Source: Erpobdella octoculata | Lineage: Eukaryota > Annelida > Clitellata > Hirudinida > Erpobdellidae | Length of the DNA stretch: 64,000 nucleotides | Assembly (NCBI GenBank): GCA_963978895.1 | Contig: OZ022240.1 | Span: 15,457,217 to 15,521,216 of the forward strand | Direction: 5' to 3' | Shown: positions 56,574 through 64,000 of the stretch, one piece after another | Layout of the letters: each line of letters starts with the position of its first letter | How positions within the stretch are numbered: the stretch's first letter is position 1 | Made by a program: the position numbers and the translations under genes | Notes under the pieces: generated by a model | Seen by the model: the letters and a program-made list of their open reading frames with translations, nothing else | Databases searched by the model: none | Told to the model about the DNA's origin: nothing

Positions 56574-59500
56574 ATAATTTTTAATGTTTGTATATCATGC
56601 AATAAGTAACAATAAAGCATTCAGCTTAAACTTTAGTTATTTTCATCTAATTGGATTAAAAGAGCTGGCATATTCAATTAATTTACCGATTTTAAGGCCG
56701 ATTTTGAAAATCGTCTGTAATTTTTTTAAACGATGAGTTGGAAGGGTGGATTTTTAACTAATTGTTGCTAACACATATACCTACAAAACAAAATATCAAA
56801 CTGCTTTTGTTCCAATTATGCCAGCTTTTTTTTAATTCTCCTGGACTAAATACTAACTGGTTTACCCAGTGTTTCACAGGTTTTTTTTCTTGTTTCTCTC
56901 TCTCTCTCTCTCCGCTCTTTCTCTTTCCCTCCACTCTTTCTCTCTATCTCTTATTTTATTTAATTGAGATATTCCATTATATAAATTGCACTGTCAATAA
57001 AACTATATGGTCCTAAGGTTTTTGCAATAAATTAAACATGAAAGAAGTTTTGGCCCATCATAAAACATAAGCAGGTGGTTCTACCTGGAGGTAGATCAAT
57101 GACCAATGATTTTGGTTTATTCTTCCTAGAGTTTTTATAATATCAAAAATTTTATTTGTTTGTTGCTGATATTCTTCTGTTGATATTTCACACCAGTTTG
57201 ACAATTCTTAGGTTTCCTGTGTAATTCTCACCTTGGATGTGCATTTGTTTTACATTGTTCTATTTGTGTTTTTGTTGTCTTTCACCTCTATTGTCATATT
57301 TTGTGTAGAGGTCTGCGTGGGGACGACTTTTCATCCCCAACCATCCCCGTGAGTGTCATCCCCATCCCCATCCATCTCCGCCAGTATCATCCCCAACCAT
57401 CCCCGCAGTGTTTCATTCCCATCCCCAACCATCCCCGCAGTCTTTCAGTTTTTCATCCCCATCCCCATCCATCCCCGCACTTTTTATTCCATTTTTTAAT
57501 CAATCCTGTACATCCTGTATTTTTCAGTACATCATTTCAACCCAACTATAACTTAAGTGTTGATATATATAATTATAATTACACCGTAATATGACTCACT
57601 ACAGTTTATTTATTTATTTAAATCCATGAATAAATAAAAGTCGATATGAGTGCTTAAACCATCGTGCGATTTTCATTTAGGATTTGATTTGATTTTACAC
57701 ATTTACCGCAAAAACTAGTCCCCATCCTCGCTGTATTCCCGCAATGTTTGTTTCCATCCCCTCGGTAACCCCGCAACGTCATCCCCATTACCGCAGTATC
57801 TCCGCATCATTTGTCCCCATTTCCGCGGAATGACTACAAAATCCGCGGTATTCCCCACTACCGTGAAGTGCACACCTCTAATTCTGTGTCACTGATATCT
57901 GTTTTTGTATTCATTCCGCATGTTTTTCATAACTCTTTTTAAGGTTGCATTTGTAAATTTGATGAGCAAAGGTCTTCCATTATTTTTCATGGTCTTTCTT
58001 GATCCGATGACTTTATTTCTTTTTTTAACAATTTTTGTTTAACAATGAAAATCTCTGCATAAGTTTTTTTTAAAGTTTTTATAATTGCTAAAAGCAACTC
58101 CTATTTATTTCTTTTAAAGTTAAAAGTTAACAAGTTACAATCAAGTGAATATGTCATAGTTTTAACTGTGAAACTGGTCATGTACAATTTATGCATAATT
58201 AAGCTGCATTTGCTAATGTCATTTTCTACGGTTCATGACAGGAAGTTGAGAGCGTAGACCTGTTGTAAGCACACATAGTTTTTCAAAACTACTTATTACT
58301 TCTCTAATTTTTCGTAAATTATTTCTGTTGCACTCTCATTTTATTGGTTACACACCTTTGTTTGAGTGGTTTATGTCCTAATTTTTCACTCAATCCAATG
58401 GCCTAGCATAGGGGAAGCTAGTTGTGCGGTCTCGTCCCAGGCGGTATTTTTGAGATTATGGCAAATACCTTTTTAAGGATGAGAAATATTTAGAAAATGA
58501 CAAAGGTTTAATAGATTTTACTCCCATCTTCTTCCTGGTCATTAAGTTTTTTTTTTAAGAAAAATTCTACCTCCTACTTGGTAATCATCTTTTTTGGAGG
58601 AAAAATGTATTCTTCACCTGTCATCCTCTTTTTTTTAGAGGTTGCAGAAATATACTATTTAATTCTTTATACCCTAGGTATTTGTTAGGCGACTAAGGCG
58701 CCTGTTATATTTAAATTATTATTTTCTATTTTTCAATATTCTTTAGGTCTAGTAAAGTTAAAATTCAAACTAAAATATATTGTTGTAATAATGTATTGCA
58801 TAAAAGTGTATATCCTTTAGGTCTATTAACACATTGACTGCTAAGTAGGAGATATCCTGTAGTTCAAACTTCTTTATTCAAGCGCTTAGTACGGGATGTC
58901 TCATAGTTCATCAACATTCATTGTTCGGACGCTAAACACAGGATATCTTGTACATTTGTACATCAATCAAAATAATCTTCCAGTTTCTAACGTTGTAGTA
59001 ATGCAATTTTATTTAAACTAATTCAAAATAGCTAGATGGCACTGTTATAACTGTAACTTACAATTTTTATCTTCATATTCACTAGATGTGATAAATTGGA
59101 AGTTTTATTATTGAAAATGGCTAAGTACATGAAAGTTTTTTTATGAATACTTGAACAAGAACAAGCACAGCAGGCACCGAAATACATTGTTTATTTATTA
59201 AATAGACTCAAAAAGTGTAAATAAATTACAAAATTTGCAAAATCAAGAATGGAACAAGTTTTACAAGAGCATATTATTGATGTTTGTTTATTCATTTCTA
59301 TTTTATATAAATATTAGAATAATATATTTTCTAGCAACAGTGTCATTTGTTTTCCAGGGAATAAATATTGTTACGATATCCCCAAATCGTATACCGGGCT
59401 CAATAGAATAGTTTTGCAGTTTATTGGAAAATAATAAATGAAGCTTTGCTAAGGCTAATTATACCTTCAAATCTCTTGATAATAATTCCATAATAGTCAT

Positions 59501-62500
59501 TTCAAGTCCTTTACGTCTATCAATGGGAAAACCTATCGTAAAAGCAGCGATTTTACAATATTACCCCCTTCTTAACTCTGTTCGTCCCGAACAGCATAGT
59601 CGCTTTTGCGAAATGCGACTCGGCCACGAACACCAAAATACCTTGATCTTTACTCGTGGCTTTGACCGCAATTCGCAAACAACATGGTCAAGTCTCTTGA
59701 CCGTTTGATACAGTTTCTTCCAGTCCTTCTTTGGCTCATCAACAGAGTCTTTCTTTGGCTCATCGTCGCCATTTCTGCACGGTTCATCGCAGCCTTTTTT
59801 GCATGCCTCGTCCTGAACATCTTTGCACGGTTTATTGGAATTGTCTGCTTTTTCTTCTTCCTTCACATCTTTTAGATCTTTCTCAAGAAACTCTTCAAAA
59901 GGTTTTTCGAAAACATCTTCCATAAATCCAATAAATCCCTTCATCAAACTGTTATTTGATTTTACCATGACTTTTAGTCTATCTGATCTAGAATCCTCTG
60001 TGGATTCATCTGATTTAGAACCCTCGGTACTGTTTTCTGTTCTTGGCTCATCTTTTTCAGAGTTTTTGTTTGCTGCATTGTTATTGTTGTTTTGGAGATG
60101 TTCATCGCCGTCATCTTTGTTTTCTTCAAAGCTACAATCAAACGTTTTCTTTTCACATTCCAACTCGGCTCTCTCATCGGTGTCAACTTTCGTATCGTCC
60201 AGCGGATCTTTCTTCAAATATTCGCCATCGTCTGGCAAATCAATGTCTTCTTTTTTTGTCAAATTAGCTTCGACATATTTCTCGATTGGAGTTTCGTCCG
60301 TTTTTAAATCCTCGGTTGCTTTATTCGAGTCAGATTCGTCACTAAAATCCGACCCTAAATATTCGGCGCCGTCGTCTGTTATGGAGGCTTCCGTTTCAGA
60401 ACCGTCGCTGTATGGGTAAAAGCCATAGTTGTTATTGCCATTATTAAAATCATCATCATCACTTTCATCCTCATCGTTTTGCATTTCGTTTTCAACACTC
60501 TTCTCATCTTCTTTAGTTTTGTTTTCGACGTCCAAACCGACTGTATCGCTGACACCATCTTTGCATGGTTCATCTTGAGCATCCTTGCAAGGTTCATTAT
60601 CATGACCGTTTTCGACAGGCACATTATCATGATCGTCTTTGACAGGTTCATCATCATGACCATCTTTGCATGGTTCATCTTGTACATTCTTGCATGGTTC
60701 ATCTTGACCGTTTTTTTTGTTTCCGCAATTGTTTGTTTCACCATTGAGGAGTTCAAGAAATTTCTTCCTTTCTTGCTGTGCTGCTCTGTTCTCCTCCTGT
60801 GCTGCTCTGTTTTCCTCCGCCATTTTATTCAGCGCCTTCAACAAATCATTTTCTACTTCAAACTCATACTCTTCGGGATCAAACCCATTTTTCTCCAATG
60901 ACGTCCGGAGGCGGTCCACGAGCTCAGACTTTCTTCCTTTATCACTGAGCTCTCGTTTTCTAAGTTCCTGCCTCAACTCGAGTATCAAGAGCTCATCCAA
61001 TGCTTTCAAAACCATTCTTGTATCCTACTTCTGATCACCAATGTTACGATATTACCAAATCGTATACCGGGCTCAATAGAATAGTTTTGCAGTTTATTGG
61101 AAAATAATAAATGAAGCTTTGCTAAGGCTAATTATACCTTCAAATCTCTTGATAATAATTCCATAATAGTCATTTCAAGTCCTTTACGTCTATCAATGGG
61201 AAAACCTATCGTAAAAGCAGCGATTTTACAATAATATAAATAGACGCCTTAGACAGCATTGGTTCCTGACTTTATTTGACTGGTATCAAGCAAATTCCAA
61301 ATTTATTTTAGGCAGTATTGGGTGAAGTGTTCATTTTTTTAATAAATAGTGTAGTTTGATAGCTGCTTTCAAGCTATCAATATCAAATAATGTATCTATA
61401 TCAAAATTATAACAATGGTACTACAATTTATAGATTTGTTAAAATATTGTGGCATACTTCCATGGAGGGTTAAACAATAATATGTCCTGAATTCTTTATC
61501 TTTAAAACAAAGAAAGACAAAGGGTAGGAATGAGGTAATATCTAACTAAAAAATCTAATAGAACCGACAGGAGATGTTAAGGAGCAGCCACTTTGCACGA
61601 TAACAAAATAATAGCCCCAGGAGCCAGACTCGTTTGTCAAAATATGCTCTGCTGTGTTTGTTTACTTTTGTTTAGCTTGGAAAATTCAATTCTTAAAAAC
61701 CCATCCAACAATGTATAGCACAACCCTGTTGCACAGAATGTTTTTATTTACTTCACACGTAAAAATCTACAAGGCGGGTAGGCTTTGAGACTTCCGAAAT
61801 GATTTCCCTATAAACATAGCTAACCCTGGGAGTGGAGACCTCATTCATAAATTATGTTACGTTTTTCAGTGATTTCATTTTGGTCTTTTTATAGATGGAT
61901 CGAGAGCTTATGGAAGAAATTCACAGCAGATGACATTACACCAGGGTTGGTTTAGTTGAACTTTTAAATGGATTTTTTGTTTTTTGAATATTGACGTATT
62001 ACTCTAAGATAATATGTATTTTTTTTAAATGCTAAACTGTCTGTTTGACGTTTGTAAAGGTTTTTTAAGGCACTTCTAATGATCTATTAATCTAATGATC
62101 TATTTAACATTGGTCTATTTCCGGTGATATTACATTAATTTGTTTTCAGATTCACTGTTGAAACAATATACATTTTTCTATTCTATTAAAACTATTTTTC
62201 ACTTTTAGTTTGCTTACTATTTATGTTGTGATGCATTGGGCTTTCAGCATAGGGTTTTTCACAAATAGCATTTTTGTTTGATTGAGTATTAAAAACTGTT
62301 AAGCTAATTAAATTTGTATTTCAAGTATCTTTTCAACTGTTTGTTACGTAATGTGAAACTTAAATAAAAATCACAAAAATATCTAATAGATATCAAAAAT
62401 TTAAATGAAGCTAATTGAGAAACTGACTCATATATCAGTATAATTTGGAATAATTTTTAAAAAATTACTTGAAAGTAGAAAATAAAAATGTATAAAAAAA

Positions 62501-63963
62501 CTTTTTTAAACCACATTAATATTATAAATAAACTAAAAAGAATTGAATAATGTTAATTAACTATGAGTAAAAGGGTTGCGTCCTTTTTGTGAAGAAATGG
62601 GATATTGGCTGAATAGAACCTTTACCTTACAAAAAACACCCAACACTTTTGCTTGTATTTTTAAAAATTATTTTATTTATTTCGCTTCATTTTTAATATA
62701 AGCGTGGCTTAAAAATGTTGTTTTTATGTTTTTAATAGGTTGTATAAGTTTTAGCAACTATTTTCATTGTTGTGGCTTTGATGAGCTAGTACAATAAAAT
62801 ATTCGGAATTTTGACCATTTGATTTAGTTGATATATTTTGGTATTTTATTAAAATGCTAGAAAATGCATCAACAAGTTTTCTTTTATGAAATTCTGTTAT
62901 TTTAAAGGAAAATGCAGAATTCAGGGACTTGCTTCTCAATTAAAGATGTCATCTCACTGTTCTGAAATGGCTTTCAAATATTTCAAACTGGCAGTCAATA
63001 AAGGGATTACGAAAGGTCGAAAGTCAAACCATGTTGCTGCTGCTTGTCTTTACATTGTTTGTAGGACAGAAAAAAAACCTCGTATGTATTTCTCGATGTG
63101 TAATTTATTTCCATTTGGTCATGATTAGTAATATAATATTTTGTTTCTCTTTAAAGTTATGCTGTTGGATTTCAGTGACAAGTTAGGGGTTGGATTTTTT
63201 ATATTTAATTTACTTTGATCTATTTGATCAATTTTTTTTGCATGAGATTGAAAAATTAACAGATCGATGTTTACACACTTGGTCACACTTATCGGGATCT
63301 CTCCATGTTGCTATACATTCAAATTCCTCCTATGGGTAAAATATTTGCTGCTGTTCGATTTTGCTTAGTTTCTTAGATTTTGCTTACAATAAGATTTGAC
63401 ATTTTTAGAGCCCTGCTTGTTTATTGAGAGATATGCTCACCAGTTAGAATTTGGCAACAAAACTTCTGATGTTTGTAAGACTGCCACTAGACTTGTATCA
63501 AGAATGAGTAGAGATTGGATGGTACAAGGAAGAAGACCATCAGGAATATGTGGTGCAGGTTAACTTCATCCTATGATTTTTGTGTGTTTATGACATAAAT
63601 ATTTGCAGATAAAGATATTATAATGCTATACTTTAAGCTTTGTAACTTGCATGTTTGAAATTTTATAGCACTTCTTGTAGCAGCCAGGATATTCAACTTC
63701 AACCGGTCTTTTCAAGATATTATGAAAGTTGTAAGAATCGGTGAGCGAACCATCAAAAAGAGGTTTTAATGATTAATATTTTACTGCTGTTATTTGCATA
63801 CTATGTGTCAACTTGCAGAATTATTTGATGTAACAGGTTGAATGAATTTGAGCAGACACCTTCCAGCCAACTAACTATTGAAGAATTTCATACAGTCAAT
63901 CTTGAAGAATCCATGGATCCTCCCAGTTTTACTGCTGGGCTCAAGAAAGCCAAGTTGGCTGAG
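49107..63963 (+). CDS. BRF1: BRF1, TFIIB-related subunit of TFIIIB (5' part, continues past the window)
   Basis: Exons: 49107-49278, 61895-61945, 62908-63081, 63157-63188, 63263-63335, 63409-63558, 63669-63762, 63837-63963, then a GT donor. All are GT-AG with continuous frame; 291 residues are visible. The start ATG at 49107 gives [13 protein letters not shown]; an in-frame upstream extension is less likely. Zinc ribbon ligands C4, C7, C21, C24. Exons 2-5 give the first cyclin fold ([47 protein letters not shown]). Exons 6-8 give the second ([68 protein letters not shown]). The order and spacing are those of BRF1, which recruits RNA polymerase III to tRNA and 5S genes with TBP and BDP1. The C-terminal BRF1 homology blocks lie outside. 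Intron 1 is 12.6 kb because of transposon insertions. Confidence 0.95.
49742..50609 (+). CDS. N-terminal half of the split transposon protein (zinc-binding region)
   Basis: ATG at 49742 is preferred over the longer frame from 49715. The 289 codons before the insertion contain two probable zinc modules: C9-x2-C12 with H64/H66-C67, and C116-x2-C119 with C151-H152 and H180-x2-C183 (the [12 protein letters not shown] motif). I know the EARYHxxCY-type block from large invertebrate families of transposon-like proteins. It ends in FRNMASHI, where the insertion falls; the frame then reads into the inserted terminal repeat and stops at 50674. The remaining part of the protein is at 54710-56037. Confidence 0.75.
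51228..51964 (+). pseudogene. Transposase relic upstream of the Ulp1 domain
   Basis: Broken plus-strand frames: [20 protein letters not shown] to NSDVSVAL (51240-51375), [18 protein letters not shown], then [54 protein letters not shown] and [20 protein letters not shown] (51550-51810). The [14 protein letters not shown] block resembles the region with the last catalytic Glu of eukaryotic DDE transposases. Just before the Ulp1 [17 protein letters not shown] is followed after one frameshift by [14 protein letters not shown], so transposase and Ulp1 were probably one polypeptide. Confidence 0.6.
51965..52771 (+). CDS. Ulp1-type (C48) cysteine protease fused to a PHD finger
   Basis: An intact frame of 254 codons from 52007 (open back to 51965; first ATG at 52025). 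The protease core shows a His in [10 protein letters not shown], Asp in LQFYDPMC and Cys in [13 protein letters not shown]: the His-Asp-Gln-Cys arrangement of Ulp1/SENP proteases. It is followed by a C-terminal PHD finger: CLYCNKPN, then [17 protein letters not shown] (the W before HGVC is typical), ending CELCLHH (C4-H-C3). Known role of the fold: processing of ubiquitin-like proteins; in transposons the role is uncertain. It is the only undamaged ORF of the element, while the transposase upstream is broken. Confidence 0.88.
   Translation, partial: SFCCLVLNDNYYVDVEVNKKMTVCRNNGVALVLEDFLSLRSKELVTTWALDYFGQTNLTNSVYVDCDGSTSVMTQALDPTNRIFNVPIFTKDITFFPILKNSHFTLIIANSREKTLQFYDPMCSKLAIAKIAIASFLKFYKAWCTITGENPIIWKHVGIPVRTIQRDSWNCGVFIMHIMRHLDKGTSTNEIFNPDEIRAAIKKGLLESSDDMYDDCLYCNKPNIDHFYVQCKDCQRWVHGVCTHLNLSPEQWAVEQFQCELCLHHLQL
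52880..54640. repeat. Satellite of about 357-bp units, nearly five copies
   Basis: Units begin GCGGAATTCGGTGTATAAGG and contain AGCGTCTAGCACCTAAAG, ATAAGCCATCGGAAAAAATT and AATCGATGGGCCTCGG. Starts lie near 52890, 53243, 53596, 53954 and 54312. The first and last units are partial or diverged. Located between the Ulp1-PHD ORF and the right terminal repeat of the element. Confidence 0.95.
54710..56037 (+). CDS. C-terminal half of the split transposon protein (DDE-like core)
   Basis: Continues the protein cut at 50609: [20 protein letters not shown] follows in frame after the TSD. Conserved blocks of this family are visible: [20 protein letters not shown] (Asp codon 55207) with [43 protein letters not shown] (Asp codon 55696), [33 protein letters not shown] (Glu codon 55834), [20 protein letters not shown]. 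The order Asp in a predicted strand, Asp in a second strand, Glu in a helix is what an RNase H-fold DDE transposase would show; that is my inference. There is no stop in the half. I know the family from cnidarians and molluscs as large multicopy unnamed proteins. Confidence 0.78.
56527..56571. repeat. Poly-T tract
   Basis: About 33 consecutive T residues at the right part of the outer transposon. Confidence 0.9.
56859..57297. other. BRF1 intron 1 sequence, no gene
   Basis: CT-rich microsatellite (about 56893-56950), then unremarkable intron sequence. Confidence 0.4.
57306..57880. mobile_element. hAT MITE, 575 bp
   Basis: Ends TAGAGGTCTGCGTGGGGAC and, reversed, TAGAGGTGTGCACTTCACGG. TSDs ATTTTGTG (57298-57305) and ATTCTGTG (57881-57888), 7 of 8. 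The interior is rich in CATCCCCATCC-type strings. Confidence 0.85.
57889..59368. other. BRF1 intron 1 sequence, no gene
   Basis: AT-rich intron sequence. At about 58820-58960 two related segments (GGAGATATCCTGTAGTTCA, GGGATGTCTCATAGTTCA and ACAGGATATCTTGTAC) suggest a small degenerate repeat. No ORF of note. Confidence 0.4.
59369..59557 (-). repeat. LTR (3' LTR of the minus-strand element)
   Basis: 189 bases, TG...CA borders; the AAGAAGGGGG polypurine tract lies directly inside. Confidence 0.88.
59561..61015 (-). CDS. Gag-like 484-aa SAP-domain protein of the LTR element
   Basis: The ORF starts 27 bases after the 5' LTR and stops just before the polypurine tract, so it fills the element. 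Residues about 8-42 form a SAP motif ([20 protein letters not shown] and [12 protein letters not shown]), a helix-extended loop-helix known to bind DNA and also found at the N terminus of some retrotransposon Gag proteins. A short coiled segment with [14 protein letters not shown] follows. The middle is a very acidic low-complexity region with about ten imperfect [15 protein letters not shown] heptads, repeated again near the C terminus ([20 protein letters not shown]). There is no zinc knuckle, protease or RT. The product may mark or tether the element's RNA or DNA, or be a domesticable Gag remnant; that is inference. Confidence 0.8.
   Translation of the reverse strand: MVLKALDELLILELRQELRKRELSDKGRKSELVDRLRTSLEKNGFDPEEYEFEVENDLLKALNKMAEENRAAQEENRAAQQERKKFLELLNGETNNCGNKKNGQDEPCKNVQDEPCKDGHDDEPVKDDHDNVPVENGHDNEPCKDAQDEPCKDGVSDTVGLDVENKTKEDEKSVENEMQNDEDESDDDDFNNGNNNYGFYPYSDGSETEASITDDGAEYLGSDFSDESDSNKATEDLKTDETPIEKYVEANLTKKEDIDLPDDGEYLKKDPLDDTKVDTDERAELECEKKTFDCSFEENKDDGDEHLQNNNNNAANKNSEKDEPRTENSTEGSKSDESTEDSRSDRLKVMVKSNNSLMKGFIGFMEDVFEKPFEEFLEKDLKDVKEEEKADNSNKPCKDVQDEACKKGCDEPCRNGDDEPKKDSVDEPKKDWKKLYQTVKRLDHVVCELRSKPRVKIKVFWCSWPSRISQKRLCCSGRTELRRG
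61042..61230 (-). repeat. LTR (5' LTR of the minus-strand element)
   Basis: 189 bases, near-identical to 59369-59557. A primer-binding-site-like sequence starts directly inside it (TTGGTGATCAGAAGTAGG on the minus strand). Confidence 0.88.
61231..61894. other. End of BRF1 intron 1, no gene
   Basis: Ordinary AT-rich intron sequence up to the acceptor CTTTTTATAG. Nothing else recognised. Confidence 0.4.
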
Positions 63964-64000
63964 GTTTGTCTGGTTCTTTCTTGTTCTGATTTTATACTGT

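Larger units (their letters stand above)
49461..56851 (+). mobile_element. DNA transposon with 731-aa zinc-finger/DDE-like protein, split by a nested element
   Basis: Inverted ends AGTCCAGGAGAATTAAAA at both sides (left starts AATTAGTCC, right reversed ATTTAGTCC). A 7-bp direct repeat ACTAACT flanks it (49454-49460, 56852-56858). Without the nested 4091-bp insert and one 9-bp TSD copy the element is about 3.29 kb and holds a single ORF (49742-50609 plus 54710-56037). Sense orientation in BRF1 intron 1. Confidence 0.82.
59369..61230 (-). mobile_element. Small LTR retrotransposon with a single SAP-domain ORF, 1862 bp
   Basis: Two 189-bp direct repeats (59369-59557 and 61042-61230) differ at two noticed bases (ATATCCCC against ATATTACC). 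On the minus strand they read TGTAAAATC...CGTAACA. Next to the 5' LTR is a primer-binding-site-like TTGGTGATCAGAAGTAGG; before the 3' LTR is the polypurine tract AAGAAGGGGG. The interior holds one ORF and no pol gene. The flanks (AATAT left, ATAAT right) do not form a clean TSD. Confidence 0.85.

Noticed and set aside
59823..60901. Several plus-strand ORFs of 70-198 aa
   Set aside because: Antisense shadows of the acidic repeat region in the SAP-domain ORF (D/E-rich codons read backwards as S/F-rich).

Overview
This is an AT-rich metazoan genomic window of about 64 kb: three spliced host genes sit in a dense, deeply nested landscape of transposable elements. Clues to the organism are short exons with roughly 0.1-3 kb introns, GT-AG splicing, interstitial CCCTAA/TTAGGG-type telomeric repeats (so not the TTAGG of most insects), long (TA)n and (ACAT)n arrays, and abundant hAT, Helitron-like and non-LTR elements. 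I read it as a non-insect invertebrate; a cnidarian (for example a hydrozoan) is possible, but the sequence alone does not fix the taxon.

Host genes, all on the plus strand: (1) a complete 7-exon calumenin/reticulocalbin-type ER calcium-binding protein at 8458-12492 (328 aa, signal peptide, C-terminal HDEF); (2) an EPS8-like actin adaptor, exons from 24057 to 34777, N-terminal exon(s) not identified, which stops directly after its SH3 domain; (3) the 5' part of BRF1, the TFIIB-related subunit of the RNA polymerase III factor TFIIIB, 49107 to beyond the window, with a 12.6-kb first intron filled with transposons. Two tRNA-Asp(GTC) genes in opposite orientation (39043-39114 minus, 48268-48339 plus) and a tRNA-Asp relic (about 36946) lie between EPS8 and BRF1.

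The left end (1-4780) holds a non-LTR endonuclease remnant and a nearly identical tandem duplication (offset 2284 bp) of an intronless TATA-driven gene for an unrecognised 276-aa protein, followed by a SINE with two tRNA-like heads. From 5 to 23 kb there are Helitron-like elements (5' TCTATATATATAAAA, 3' CTAGT, A/T target), several hAT elements and MITEs with verifiable target-site duplications (TSDs), RT relics, and large simple repeats.

The most informative structures are nested. An 8.77-kb hAT element (39150-47917, 8-bp TSD) carries a 760-bp element with telomeric repeats, a second hAT element with a transposase remnant, and a 3.66-kb CCCAGTAAACA-ended element encoding a spliced DUF4806-like gene, itself invaded by a hAT MITE. 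In BRF1 intron 1, a 7.4-kb transposon (49461-56851, TIR plus 7-bp TSD) encodes a 731-aa zinc-finger/DDE-like protein of a family I recognise by pattern but cannot assign to a named superfamily; it is split by a 4091-bp element with a 9-bp TSD carrying a transposase relic, a Ulp1-type protease and a PHD finger. The same intron holds a small LTR element whose whole interior is one 484-aa SAP-domain ORF.
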